38,561 bases of DNA from Clostridia bacterium (GCA_017532825.1 JAFXIT010000058.1:1-38561); one strand, 5' to 3'. Shown: positions 25,174 to 34,243, counted from the stretch's first letter. A program made the numbers and translations. Notes: generated by a model not told the origin, from the letters alone.

Positions 25174-25983
25174 TTATTTATGGTTGAGCTTGCGGTGGAG
25201 TATGTCAAAGAAGGCATCCTCCCCCACTCTCATCAGCTTTAATACGGTCTTGGAACGGGTTATCTCCACCTCGTCTCCCTCGTACAGATCAAACGGGTCG
25301 GAGCCGTCGACCGACAGCCAGACCTCACGCTCGTCCAAGGGATTTATCCTTACGGTTATGACACGCTCGGGTGCCATAACGAAGGGCGGCGCATAGATGG
25401 CGTGTGCACAGATGGGGGTGATGACCATGCTCTCGTCCTGCGGATCCACTATCGGACCGCCCGCCGACAGCGAATAGGCCGTCGAGCCCGTGGGGGTGGA
25501 AAAGACCACGCCGTCGCCTATCATGTTTCGGATGCGTCTTCCGTCACAGCTTATCTCCAGGGAGATCATCTTGGGACGGGCGCCTCTTGTCACGGTGCAG
25601 TCGTTGAGGGCACGACGGTCAAAGACCGTCTCTCCGTTGCGCCTGACACGTATATCAAGCAACATACGCTTCGAAACGTTGTACTCTCCCCTTGCAACCT
25701 CGGCAAGTCTTCCGATGTCCTGCTGTTCAAGAGCGGCAAGGAAGCCCACGTTTCCGCAGTTTACGCCAAGCAGGGGAATGTCCCTCTCGGCGGCGGCACA
25801 GGCGACCTTTAAAAGGGTGCCGTCACCGCCGAAGGTAACGATGGCATCGGGTCTGCCATCAGCCTCGGAAAGATCGTTTTTTATCACCGTTTCGGCGCCG
25901 TTTTGTCTTAATATCTCTGCGGCCTTGGCGGCAGTCTCGCCGTTGCGGTCACGGCAGGGATTCGTTATCAAAAGAAGCTTCAT
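25174..25983 (-). CDS. nadK: NAD kinase
   Basis: 269 residues. It phosphorylates NAD to NADP using ATP or polyphosphate. The GGDGTLL motif, the NVGFLAALE stretch and the DGVVFSTPTGSTAYSLSAGG region that binds NAD are all intact. Its start overlaps the tlyA stop by four bases (ATGA). The gene is part of the dxs-tlyA-nadK-argR-recN operon. Confidence 0.96.
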   Translation of the reverse strand: MKLLLITNPCRDRNGETAAKAAEILRQNGAETVIKNDLSEADGRPDAIVTFGGDGTLLKVACAAAERDIPLLGVNCGNVGFLAALEQQDIGRLAEVARGEYNVSKRMLLDIRVRRNGETVFDRRALNDCTVTRGARPKMISLEISCDGRRIRNMIGDGVVFSTPTGSTAYSLSAGGPIVDPQDESMVITPICAHAIYAPPFVMAPERVITVRINPLDEREVWLSVDGSDPFDLYEGDEVEITRSKTVLKLMRVGEDAFFDILHRKLNHK

Positions 25984-26738
25984 ACCGTCTTTTCTCCTTT
26001 TGCCAGAAGTTCAAGCATCCGCATATCCGGCATAGCGGCGCCCGCTTTGAGGTATGCGATATATTCACGGTTTCCATCTCCGCCGGTTATGGGACTTTCG
26101 GCGATCGCCGCAATGCCCGCTCCGCACTGATCAAGGAATACCGCCATTGACTTAAGTATCTCGGCGTGTGCCTTTTTATCCTTCAAAAGGCCGTTCTTGC
26201 CGGGAAATCTGCCGTATTCAAACTGCGGCTTTATAAGCACCAGACCCTCCGGAGCGCAATGTGTCAACACCGAGGGTATCACCTGCTTGAGGGATATAAA
26301 CGAAACGTCGGCGGTAAAAAACTCTGCCTTTTGCTCAAGCGGTGCAAGGGTGCGTATATCGGTCTTTTCGAGGTTTACCACACGGGGATCGTTTGCAAGG
26401 CTTTGGGCAAGCTGTCCCTGCCCCACGTCAACTGCGTAGACCCTTGCAGCCCCGTGCTCAAGCAGTACCTCGGTAAATCCGCCCGTAGAGGCTCCGATAT
26501 CCATACAGACCTTGCCCTTGACCTCAAAGTCGAAGCGCTCAAACGCACCCTCGAGCTTTAAAGCTCCTCTGCCGACGTGGCTTTTGTGGGGCAGGACGGT
26601 TATCTCGTCGTCCTCGGAGATAAGCTCGGACGGCTTTATCTTCCTTCCGCCGACCTCTACCAGCCCTTCCTTTATGGCCCTTGCCGCCTTTTCACGGCTT
26701 CCGAAGCGCTCGGCAAGGAACTTATCTGCTCTTTCCAC
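25980..26738 (-). CDS. tlyA: TlyA family rRNA 2'-O-methyltransferase (S4 domain)
   Basis: 252 residues. An N-terminal S4 RNA-binding domain (about 1-60, ERADKFLAERFGSREKAARA) is followed by an FtsJ-like methyltransferase domain. The SAM-binding motif CMDIGASTGGFTEVLL is near residue 80, and Asp in TADVSF and Lys in VLIKPQFE fit the catalytic set. Family members 2'-O-methylate 16S and/or 23S rRNA; the old label hemolysin A is misleading. The start is GTG with AAAGGAG seven bases upstream and overlaps dxs by 17 bases. Confidence 0.94.
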   Translation of the reverse strand: MERADKFLAERFGSREKAARAIKEGLVEVGGRKIKPSELISEDDEITVLPHKSHVGRGALKLEGAFERFDFEVKGKVCMDIGASTGGFTEVLLEHGAARVYAVDVGQGQLAQSLANDPRVVNLEKTDIRTLAPLEQKAEFFTADVSFISLKQVIPSVLTHCAPEGLVLIKPQFEYGRFPGKNGLLKDKKAHAEILKSMAVFLDQCGAGIAAIAESPITGGDGNREYIAYLKAGAAMPDMRMLELLAKGEKTV

Positions 26739-28569
26739 GGTAAAGCTCCTTTGCCCTCAGTGCTATGGCCTCGGCGGTAAGTCCGCAGGCCTCAAGCTGC
26801 TGCGATACCGTTGCGTGCGGCACGAAACGGTTTCCGCAGTTTTGGCGTACCACTGTCTTTTTGCTTTGTGCGGCAAGGTCGATGCCGACCGAGCCTGCAT
26901 CGCTTGTTTCCTCGCAGACAAGCACGGTGTCCCCAAGCATCGGCTCGAGGGTCTCCATGTCAAGGGGGAAGAGTCGGTTTATCTTGACTACCCCTGCCGA
27001 TATCCCCTCGGCGCAGAGAAGCTTTGCCGCCTCAAGGAGGGTCTCGACCGTCCTTCCGTGGCCGCAAAGTGTAATATCCCCTCCCTCACGCAGACAGACG
27101 GAGGTCAGGTCGGAATAGTCGCCCACACCGTTGAGTCCCCCTCTTGGGTAGCGTATTGCGGTGGGACAGACGGCACTCCCCGCCCTTCTGACCATAGTCT
27201 CAAGCTCGCTTTCGGACGAGGGGGCGTATATCTCCATGCCCGGCACCTGCCTGAGCATACCTATATCGTAAAGTCCCTGATGGGTCTCGCCGTCCTCACC
27301 GACAAGCCCCGCTCTGTCGACACAGAACACCACCGGCAGGCCCATAACGCCGCAGTCGTGCATTATCTCGTCAAAGGCACGCTGGAGGAAGGTGGAATAT
27401 ATCGCAACGAAGGGCCTAATGCCACCCTGCGCCATTCCGCCTGCCATGGTTACGGCATGCTCCTCGGCTATGCCTACGTCAAAATAGCGCTTGGGGAAAC
27501 GGCGGCGGAAGTCGCAAAGACCCGCTCCCGAGGGCATGGCGGCTGTTATGGCGGCTATACGGCTGTCGTTTTCGGCCATATCGCAAAGTGTCCTTCCAAA
27601 CACCTCCGAGCAGCTCTTTCCCGTACCCTTTTCCTGCCTGCCCGTTCTCACGTCGAATTTTCCTACGCCGTGAAACTTAGACGGCTCCTCCTCCGAAAAG
27701 GAGTAACCTCTGCCCTTTCTGGTTATGACGTGGATGACCACGGGGCGGTCGTAGTTTCTGACCTGATCGAATATCCGCAGCATCTCGTTGATGTCGTGTC
27801 CGTCGACGGGACCTATGTATTCACACCCCATATCCTCAAAAAAGGTGTTGGGGATGATGGCGTATTTGACACCGTCACGGATGCTTCCGAGCACCTTGTT
27901 GAGCGCATGTCCGCCCGGAACGGTATCGACAATCCTGTGGTAGACCGCCTTTGCATCACGGTAGCGATCCTTGACGCGAAGACGGGTAAGCGACTTTGAA
28001 AGGCCTCCCACGCTTGGGTCGATGGACATTCCGTTGTCGTTGAGCACCACTATGAGCGGTATCCTCTCGGCACCTGCATCGTTTAAGCCCTCGTAGGCAA
28101 GTCCGCCCGTCATTGCACCGTCACCGATGACGGCAATAGCCCTGCCCTCACTGCCGCTTATACGCATGGCTCTTGCAAGCCCAAGAGCGGCCGAGATGCT
28201 GTTAGAACCGTGTCCGGCTATGAATGCATCGTGTATATTTTCATCCGGACGGGGAAATCCCGACATGCCCTCTAACTGCCTTAGCCCCGAAAAACCGTCA
28301 CGTCTGCCGGTGTATATCTTGTGGGCATAGGCCTGATGGCCCACGTCGAATACCATCCTGTCGCAGGGGCTTGAAAAGCTGTAATGCAGTGCCGTTATAA
28401 GCTCCACCGCACCCAGACTCGAAGCGAGATGTCCGCCCGTACGGGAGATATTATTGACAAGAAAGGACCTTACCTCACGGCAGAGCTGCGGCAGGGTCTC
28501 TTTTTTTAATTTTTTGAGATCCTCGGGGGAATCGATCCCCGAAAGGATGGGATATTTGTTTTCATCCAT
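26722..28569 (-). CDS. dxs: 1-deoxy-D-xylulose-5-phosphate synthase
   Basis: 615 residues. It condenses pyruvate and glyceraldehyde 3-phosphate with thiamine diphosphate, the first step of the MEP pathway that ispDF continues. The thiamine-binding GDGAMTGGLAYEGLNDAG, the early VFDVGHQAYAHKIYTGR, DVGIAEEHAVTMAGGMA and the final transketolase-C region are intact. ATG 28567-28569 is chosen: the longer reading begins with TTG and overlaps the GAGGAAAG ribosome site. It heads the dxs-tlyA-nadK-argR-recN operon; the usual xseA-xseB-ispA genes do not precede it here. Confidence 0.96.
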   Translation of the reverse strand: MDENKYPILSGIDSPEDLKKLKKETLPQLCREVRSFLVNNISRTGGHLASSLGAVELITALHYSFSSPCDRMVFDVGHQAYAHKIYTGRRDGFSGLRQLEGMSGFPRPDENIHDAFIAGHGSNSISAALGLARAMRISGSEGRAIAVIGDGAMTGGLAYEGLNDAGAERIPLIVVLNDNGMSIDPSVGGLSKSLTRLRVKDRYRDAKAVYHRIVDTVPGGHALNKVLGSIRDGVKYAIIPNTFFEDMGCEYIGPVDGHDINEMLRIFDQVRNYDRPVVIHVITRKGRGYSFSEEEPSKFHGVGKFDVRTGRQEKGTGKSCSEVFGRTLCDMAENDSRIAAITAAMPSGAGLCDFRRRFPKRYFDVGIAEEHAVTMAGGMAQGGIRPFVAIYSTFLQRAFDEIMHDCGVMGLPVVFCVDRAGLVGEDGETHQGLYDIGMLRQVPGMEIYAPSSESELETMVRRAGSAVCPTAIRYPRGGLNGVGDYSDLTSVCLREGGDITLCGHGRTVETLLEAAKLLCAEGISAGVVKINRLFPLDMETLEPMLGDTVLVCEETSDAGSVGIDLAAQSKKTVVRQNCGNRFVPHATVSQQLEACGLTAEAIALRAKELYRGKSR

Positions 28570-28627
28570 CTGTGTTATATCTCTTTCCTCGGGCGCAAGG
28601 AAAAACAAACGCGCCGCGACAGTTTAT

Positions 28628-28656
28628 ATACTACCACAACGCGTCAGCTTTTGCAA
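28628..28656 (-). promoter_or_regulatory. Promoter of the dxs-recN operon
   Basis: On the minus strand TTGCAA (28651-28656) and TAGTAT (28628-28633) are 17 bases apart; an alternative -10 TATATA overlaps. It lies between the cysK stop and the dxs start. I see no good terminator for cysK in this gap. Confidence 0.6.
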
Positions 28657-28694
28657 GATAAAAAATGAATTTTTATGCAATTTACGAATAAACC

Positions 28695-29594
28695 TTATTC
28701 AAGGTGGAATAGCTTGGTCGAAAGATATTTCTCGCCTCGGTCGGGGAATATGACTACGATCCTTCCCTTTTCAATGGTCTGCGCCACACGCACAGCCGCA
28801 AGCATTGCCGCACCCGAGCTCATTCCGACGAATATGCCCTCCTGCTTGACGATATTGCGGGACATCTCGAAGGCTTCCTCGCTCTCGATCATTACCGAAA
28901 TATCGATCTGGGAGGGGTCGTAAATCTCGGGGACCATTGCCTCCTCCATATTCTTAAGACCCTGGATGTAATGGCCGTGTACGGGGTGGGCCTCAACTAT
29001 CTTTATGTCGGGATTTTTCTCCTTAAGACCCATACCGATGCCCATAAGTGTACCCGTAGTGCCGATGGCAGAAACAAGGTGGGTCACCTTGCCCTCGCTC
29101 TGGGCCCAGATCTCCTCTGCAGTAGTCTTATAGTGGGCAAGCTTATTGTAGATGTTTGAGAACTGGTTGGGGTTAAAGTACCTGTCGGGCTCGGCCGCAA
29201 GCATCTCACGCACCTTGCGGATAGCACCGTCGGTACCCTGGGTGGGGTCGGTAAGTATTATCTTGCCACCGAAGGCCTGGATCATGCTGCGTCGCTCTAT
29301 CGAAACGGCGGCGCTCATGACGATGACGACCTCATAGCCCTTTATCGTGCCTATCATGGCAAGACCTATGCCGGTATTGCCTGACGTCGCCTCGATGATG
29401 GTCTTTCCCTTGGTAAGGGTTCCCTCAAGCTCGGCCTGCTCTATCATCTTAAGAGCGATGCGGTCTTTGATGCTTCCCGTGGGGTTAAAGCCCTCCATCT
29501 TGGCAAATATCTCGACCTCGGGCTTGGGTGAAAGCTTGTTTATACGCACCATCGGGGTGTTGCCGATGGCCTCTAAAATGTTGTTATAGTGCAT
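28695..29594 (-). CDS. cysK: Cysteine synthase (O-acetylserine sulfhydrylase)
   Basis: 299 residues. It is a PLP enzyme forming cysteine from O-acetylserine and sulfide. The PLP Lys43 lies in NPTGSIKDR, the phosphate-side loop in SGNTGIGLAM, the glycine-rich PLP loop in GTTGTLMG, and VGMSSGAAM near the C-terminus fits the family. The ATG has AAAGGAAG nine bases upstream. It follows pnp by 93 bases that contain a hairpin and lies just upstream of the dxs promoter. No convincing promoter of its own is visible, so it may be read through from pnp. Confidence 0.94.
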   Translation of the reverse strand: MHYNNILEAIGNTPMVRINKLSPKPEVEIFAKMEGFNPTGSIKDRIALKMIEQAELEGTLTKGKTIIEATSGNTGIGLAMIGTIKGYEVVIVMSAAVSIERRSMIQAFGGKIILTDPTQGTDGAIRKVREMLAAEPDRYFNPNQFSNIYNKLAHYKTTAEEIWAQSEGKVTHLVSAIGTTGTLMGIGMGLKEKNPDIKIVEAHPVHGHYIQGLKNMEEAMVPEIYDPSQIDISVMIESEEAFEMSRNIVKQEGIFVGMSSGAAMLAAVRVAQTIEKGRIVVIFPDRGEKYLSTKLFHLE

Positions 29595-29616
29595 TTGGAC
29601 GGCTTCCTTTCGAAAT

Positions 29617-29665
29617 TACAAAGAGGCGACCCGAGTTCAGCCTACGAGGCTGCTCACGGATCGCC
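29617..29665 (-). terminator. Hairpin between pnp and cysK: terminator or attenuator
   Basis: GGCGATCCG and AGCCT pair with CGGGTCGCC and AGGCT in a 19-position stem with three mismatches. On the minus strand it is followed by TCTTTG, a weak T run. It may end pnp transcription or partly limit read-through into cysK. Confidence 0.6.
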
Positions 29666-29687
29666 CCGTCAGGGGATTTATTATATA

Positions 29688-31805
29688 CTATGCGTTTTCG
29701 CCGTTCTCGGGTACTGCATCCTTGTGGGAGAGGTTGAGTCTGCCCTTTTCGTCAATGTCGGTGACCTTGACCCAGAGCATATCGCCTACGTTGCAGACGT
29801 CCTCGACCTTGGCAACTCTGTAGTTGGCAAGCTTGGAGATGTGGACAAGTCCTTCCTTGCCCGGAGCGATCTCTACGAAGGCACCGAACTGCATCAGTCT
29901 GGTTACACGGCCGTAGAAGGTCTGACCCGGCTGGGGATCGAGAACGATGGCGTTGATCATATTCAGTGCGGCCTGGCAGGCGTCACGGTCGGGGCTGGAG
30001 ATGAAGATACGTCCGTCCTCTTCGATGTCGACCTTGGCGCCGCTTTCGGCTACGATCTTCTGGATGACGCTGCCGCCCTTGCCGATGACCTCGCGGATCT
30101 TATCGACGTCGATAACAGTCTGGATCATCTTGGGAGCGTACTTGGACAGGTCGGCTCTGGGAGCGGGGATGGCCTTGAGGATGATCTCGTCGATGATCTC
30201 ATCACGGGCTACGTGGGTCTGACGGAGGGCCTCCTTGATGATCTCGGGGGTAAGACCGTCGATCTTGAGGTCCATCTGAATGGCAGTGATGCCCTTGTGG
30301 GTACCGGCGACCTTGAAGTCCATATCGCCGAAGAAGTCCTCAACGCCCTGAATGTCGGTAAAGACCATCCAGCGATCGCCTTCGGTGATAAGGCCGCAGG
30401 AGATACCGGCGACGGGTGCCTTTATCGGTACGCCCGCATCCATAAGTGCGAGGGTGGAGCCGCAGATAGAAGCCTGGGAGGTCTAGCCGTTGGAGGAAAG
30501 GACCTCGGAAACAAGGCGCAGGCAGTAGGGGAACTCGGTCTCGGAGGGGATGACGGGCTCAAGAGCTCTTTCGGCAAGAGCGCCGTGGCCGATCTCACGT
30601 CTGCCGGGGCTGCGGATGGGCTTGGCTTCGCCGACGCTGTAGCCGGGGAAGTTGTAGTGGTGCATATAACGCTTTTCGGTCTCGGGGGAGATGCCGTCAA
30701 GCAGCTGATAATCTGCTACGGTACCGAGGGTACAGGTGGTCAGGACCTGGGTCTGGCCTCTGGTGAACATACCGCTGCCGTGGACTCTGGGAAGAATGCC
30801 GACTTCGGCGGCGAGAGGACGTACCTCGTTCATGGCACGGCCGTCAACACGCTTGTTGTCGTCAAGCAGCCAGCGGCGGACGACGTACTTCTGGAGCTTG
30901 TAGATGCACTCACCGAACATCGGCTGGAACTCCTCGAACTCCTCGTCCAGGTCGGCGTGGATCCTGTCGGTCAGCTCGGCAACGCCTGCATCGCGGACGT
31001 TCTTGTCGTCGGTGTCCATAACACGGCGCATATCCTCGATGTAGTTGTCCTTAATACGGTTAAAGAGCTCCTCGGGGACGTTGATCTCGGTATAGTTGAA
31101 CTTGGGCTTGCCGATCTCGTTGGCAATGCCTTCGATAAAGTCGCAAAGGGGCTTGATGGTCTCGTGAGCCAGCATGATGGCGTCAAACATGACCTCGTCG
31201 GGGATCTCGTTGGCGCCGGCCTCGATCATAACGACCTTCTTTTTGCTGGCGGCGACGGTAAGAGCGAGGGTGGATTCGGCACGTTCCTTCTCGGTGGGGT
31301 TGATGACGAGCTTGCCGTCAACGTAGCCTATCTGGAGTCCTCCGATGGGGCCTGCCCAGGGAATGTCGGAGATGGACAGAGCGATGGAGGTACCGATCAT
31401 GGCGCAGATCTCGGGGGAATTGTCCTGCTCGACCGACATAACGGTGCAGACGATGGAGACGTCGTTTCTCATGTCCTTGGGGAAGAGGGGACGGATGGGG
31501 CGGTCGATAACACGGGAGACAAGGATCGCCTTATCGCCGGGTCTGCCCTCTCTGCGCTGGAAGGAGCCGGGGATGTGGCCTACGGAGTAGAGCTTTTCCT
31601 CGTAGTCGACAGACAGAGGGAAGAAGTCTATACCGTCACGGGGCTTCTCGGAGGCGGTAGCGTTGACAAGAACGACGGTGTCGCCGTATCTTACAAGGCA
31701 GGAGCCGTTGGAAAGTCCGCACATTTTGCCGGTCTCGACGACGAGCTTACGGCCTGCGAGTTCGTACTCAAAGGTTCTCTGGTCAAATTCTTTTCTGGTA
31801 AACAT
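29688..31805 (-). pseudogene. pnp: Polyribonucleotide nucleotidyltransferase (PNPase), interrupted by an in-frame TAG
   Basis: PNPase degrades RNA from the 3' end by phosphorolysis. The full frame would code about 705 residues: two RNase PH domains with a helical linker, then KH (ADLSKYAPKMIQTVIDVDKI, IGKGGSVIQKIV) and S1 (TFYGRVTRLMQFGAFVEI). At 30483-30485 the codon is TAG, just after SEVLSSNG where the family has Ser (SNGST). The frame continues without shift as TSQASICGSTLAL, so one base change (TCG to TAG) explains it. ATG 31803-31805 is preceded by GGAG at seven bases. If real, the break removes much of the second RNase PH domain and both RNA-binding domains; no ribosome site precedes the downstream part. 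Confidence 0.92.
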
Positions 31806-31833
31806 GGTCATTCTCCTTTTTGTTTTGGATTTC

Positions 31834-31908
31834 GGAGCAACCAATTTAGCATTTGAAGCTGACGCCGAAGCTCTGCGGCGGCACCTTCAACTGCTAACAG
31901 GTCGCTCC
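31834..31908 (-). promoter_or_regulatory. Long hairpin in the pnp leader
   Basis: Arms GGAGCGACC/GGTTGCTCC, TTAGCA/TGCTAA, TTGAAG/CTTCAA and CGCCG/CGGCG stack in order into one stem of about 75 bases with small internal loops. It lies 28 bases before the pnp start. In E. coli the pnp leader carries a similar double-stranded element that RNase III cuts and PNPase itself destabilises; the same role here is inference. Confidence 0.8.
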
Positions 31909-31916
31909 AAGAGATT

Positions 31917-31958
31917 CGCCGGCAGGACGACGGGAAAATTCCCGTCGCCTCGCCGGCG
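31917..31958 (-). promoter_or_regulatory. Hairpin directly after rpsO
   Basis: CGCCGGC, AGG and CGACGGG pair with CCCGTCG, CCT and GCCGGCG (17 base pairs, two single-base bulges, six-base loop). It starts eight bases past the rpsO stop, but no T run follows on the minus strand, so it looks like a processing or stability element and not a Rho-independent terminator. Confidence 0.75.
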
Positions 31959-31966
31959 GTGGGTTC

Positions 31967-32233
31967 TTACTTTCTGATTCCGAGCTTAGCGCAGATAGCG
32001 CGATAGCGGTTGATGTCCTTCTTCTGAAGGTACTCAAGGAGGGAACGGCGGTTACCGACCATCTGAAGCATGCCGCGACGGGAATGGTTGTCGTGGATGT
32101 GGACCTTCAGGTGCTCGGTCAGCTCGTTGATCCTCTTGGTCAGAATAGCGATCTGGACCTCAGGGGAGCCGGTATCGGTAGGATGGGTGCGGTTTTCTTC
32201 GATAACCTGCTGCTTAACTTCCTTTTTGATCAT
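31967..32233 (-). CDS. rpsO: 30S ribosomal protein S15
   Basis: 88 residues, standard length. It binds 16S rRNA early in small-subunit assembly. The family signature [20 protein letters not shown] and the [19 protein letters not shown] and LLEYLQKKD stretches are intact. I use ATG 32231-32233 because AAAGG lies about ten bases upstream; a GTG four codons earlier overlaps that site. It precedes pnp, the common rpsO-pnp order, and has its own promoter. Confidence 0.97.
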   Translation of the reverse strand: MIKKEVKQQVIEENRTHPTDTGSPEVQIAILTKRINELTEHLKVHIHDNHSRRGMLQMVGNRRSLLEYLQKKDINRYRAICAKLGIRK

Positions 32234-32353
32234 CGTCTTTTTCACCTTTCTATATAGTATTGCACCGCCCGATGCCGAGTATTGAGTGGGTGAAATCCCG
32301 AATTTCGGGCTTTTGTCTCAAAACCAAGCGATTGGCAAATTACGTGCCTAAAT

Positions 32354-32382
32354 ATGATAGCACACTTCATTGCAAATGTAAA
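32354..32382 (-). promoter_or_regulatory. Promoter of rpsO-pnp
   Basis: On the minus strand TTTACA (32377-32382) and TATCAT (32354-32359) are 17 bases apart. The leader of about 115 bases contains a small palindrome (CCCGAAATTCGGG, around 32303-32315), a possible site for S15 autoregulation; that function is not demonstrated by sequence. Confidence 0.65.
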
Positions 32383-32427
32383 GTACTTTTTTTATTTTAA
32401 CCCCTTTTTTCGAAATTATTTTGTCGG

Positions 32428-32456
32428 TTGTTTTTTTTGAGGAAATATGGTATGAT
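32428..32456 (+). promoter_or_regulatory. Promoter of the cupin-GH76-like unit
   Basis: TTGTTT (32428-32433) and TATGAT (32451-32456) are 17 bases apart, about 30 bases before the cupin ATG. It is divergent from the rpsO promoter. Confidence 0.6.
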
Positions 32457-32486
32457 ATTGACAATCTAACTTAGGAGCTGAGGCAA

Positions 32487-32834
32487 ATGATAAAGAATAA
32501 ATTACAGCTTAAAAAGACCTTAAAGGAAAACATGAGGGGCGGCAACGGCATCGTCGAGCTGACCGAGCTGGTAGATCCCGCCGAGCTCAACGGCCACGGC
32601 AGACTCTTCTCCACCATAACCCTCCGTCCCGGCTGCTCCATAGGCTGGCACGTACACGAGGGCGAGTCGGAGATATTCGCAGTGGTAAGCGGAACGGGCG
32701 TCTACAATGACAACGGCAAGGAGGTTGCCATTTCCGAGGGCTTTGTCACCGTAGTCCGCAGCGGCGAAGGCCACGCCGTGTCCTGTCTGGGCCCGAGAGA
32801 CCTTGTGCTTACCGCACTTATAATCAACGCCTGA
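32487..32834 (+). CDS. Small cupin-domain protein
   Basis: 115 residues, one cupin_2 barrel. The metal-binding motif is seen in GCSIGWHVHEGESEIFAVVSGTG (GWHVHEGESE with His, His, Glu) and RSGEGHAVSC (the last His). It has no signal peptide and acts in the cytoplasm. Such single-domain cupins bind sugars or act as isomerases or sensors, so no reaction can be assigned. AGGAG lies about nine bases and GAGG five bases before the ATG. The GH76-like lipoprotein follows after 14 bases, which hints at a carbohydrate link. Confidence 0.88.
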   Translation: MIKNKLQLKKTLKENMRGGNGIVELTELVDPAELNGHGRLFSTITLRPGCSIGWHVHEGESEIFAVVSGTGVYNDNGKEVAISEGFVTVVRSGEGHAVSCLGPRDLVLTALIINA

Positions 32835-32848
32835 CCAAGCCGAATAAA

Positions 32849-34198
32849 ATGAAAAGAATGCTATATTTGGCGATGATCTGCGCCCTGCTTTCCGGTACCT
32901 TTGCCGCCTGCGGCAGAACGCCTGCAAGCAAGCCCGACACTGCGCTTCGCGATAAGGTCCTCTCCAAGCTCGAGGGATACTCACGTGATGCGCACGCAGA
33001 CATGATAAAGAACTTCTGGAGCGAGGAAAAGGGTTACATGGTCGACCCCTACAAGGACGGACATGGCAGAGATACCTTTTCCGATATTATGTGGGTCTAC
33101 GTTCAGGGCTTGCTCTGCTTTGAGAGCTACATCGCCGCCACCGGCGACGAGAGTGCAAAAAGGTACATACAGACCCAGACCGACGTATGGCTCAACAGCT
33201 TTACCAGAAGCTATCTGACGGCAACAGGGACGGGCAACAATCCCGCCCACGACGATGCGGCCTGGACCGCAATGGGCTTTATTCTCGGCTACAAGTTTAC
33301 CGGCAACGAAACCTGTCTTGACTACTGCCGCAGAATGATAAAGCGCTCCTATGACTACTGGGAGGACGGCTCGACGGCCAACGGTCTTTGGTACAAATAC
33401 GACCAAGACGGCAGCTCGACCGTAAAAAGCGTCTACTGTGCAGGTCTTATCCTCTCGGAGCTTGAATATTACGCTCTTACCAAGGGAACCGAAAACGAGG
33501 ATGCCGAGCTTCACCAAAGGACGATGGAGCTTTACAACTGGGTAGAGGAAAACCTCTGCCGAGACGGGGTCAAGGTTTGGAACGGGGTCACCTCCGACGT
33601 CGTCGACTACCTCTATTACTGTGACTTTTATGAGGACATCGAAGCCGGTCTGCGCTATCCCGTAGGCTATGACCGTCCAAACGACATCAATCCTGCCGGA
33701 AGTGTCTCCTCTCTTTTCGGCAATACCGCAATGGCGGTCATACACAAGCGTCTTTACGATCTTACCGGAGATGAAAGCTACCTTGAAAAGGCAGTAAGGA
33801 CGGCAAACGCCCTCACCGGCACTGCCTACAACGCCGACGGCATAATAAAAAACGACCGCGACGCCTGGACAAACTCCGCCTTTATGGGATATTTTGTACG
33901 GGAGGTCCTCCCTCTTGAGGGTATCTCTCCCGAGCTTGGGCGTATGTTTATCAACACCGCCGCAAGCATCATGAAGAACGCCTTCTTTGAAGGCGGATTT
34001 TACGGCGCCGACTGGGGTGGAGGCGACCGTTGGTTAAGAAACGAAGCGTTAGGCGATCCTTCCTACCTTACCACCTCGGCTACCACCGTGCATATTCTTC
34101 ATGCGGCCTGCTACGCCGTCAAAAACGGACTTGCCGAGCCGACAGAGGGCGATGCAGAGCTGTTTAACTTCGAGCCTTCGCCAAAGCCCCTCGGGTAA
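32849..34198 (+). CDS. GH76-like glycosidase lipoprotein
   Basis: 449 residues. A lipoprotein signal ends at FAAC (Cys21). The rest is a helical (alpha/alpha)6-type domain with repeated helix-hairpin segments. The paired aspartates of AHDDAAWTAMGFI (Asp135, Asp136) fit the catalytic DD of GH76 endo-alpha-1,6-mannanases; WTNSAFMGYFVREVL and GGFYGADWGGGD follow the family pattern in the C-terminal half. The call of GH76 is by motif and fold only, and another (alpha/alpha)6 family such as GH88/105 is possible. It would act at the cell surface. There is a 14-base gap from the cupin gene, and a terminator follows at once. Confidence 0.78.
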   Translation: MKRMLYLAMICALLSGTFAACGRTPASKPDTALRDKVLSKLEGYSRDAHADMIKNFWSEEKGYMVDPYKDGHGRDTFSDIMWVYVQGLLCFESYIAATGDESAKRYIQTQTDVWLNSFTRSYLTATGTGNNPAHDDAAWTAMGFILGYKFTGNETCLDYCRRMIKRSYDYWEDGSTANGLWYKYDQDGSSTVKSVYCAGLILSELEYYALTKGTENEDAELHQRTMELYNWVEENLCRDGVKVWNGVTSDVVDYLYYCDFYEDIEAGLRYPVGYDRPNDINPAGSVSSLFGNTAMAVIHKRLYDLTGDESYLEKAVRTANALTGTAYNADGIIKNDRDAWTNSAFMGYFVREVLPLEGISPELGRMFINTAASIMKNAFFEGGFYGADWGGGDRWLRNEALGDPSYLTTSATTVHILHAACYAVKNGLAEPTEGDAELFNFEPSPKPLG

Positions 34199-34208
34199 AT
34201 AAAAAATC

Positions 34209-34243
34209 AAAGACCGTCAGACTCACGGCTGACGGTCTTTTTT
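34209..34243. terminator. Bidirectional terminator between convergent genes
   Basis: AAAGACCGTCAG pairs with CTGACGGTCTTT around an eight-base loop, with TTT following on the plus strand (six T in total). On the minus strand it is followed by GATTTTTT. It serves the GH76-like gene and the WG/SLH gene, whose stop it touches. Confidence 0.92.

Noticed and set aside
26512..27999. A 495-codon antisense frame over dxs and tlyA
   Set aside because: It spans two recognised genes on the other strand with no sign of its own translation.
29688..30443. A separate KH-S1 RNA-binding protein gene
   Set aside because: The first ATG is internal to the PNPase frame, lacks a ribosome site, and the preceding 13 codons continue PNPase to the TAG.
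30483..30485. TAG reassigned to an amino acid in this genome
   Set aside because: ftsE, the S41 protease gene and the ArsC-like gene end in TAG at normal family ends, so TAG is used as a stop.
29589..31856. A 755-codon open frame antisense to pnp on the plus strand
   Set aside because: It is a mirror of pnp codon usage, has no ribosome site, and resembles no protein; a coding function is unlikely.
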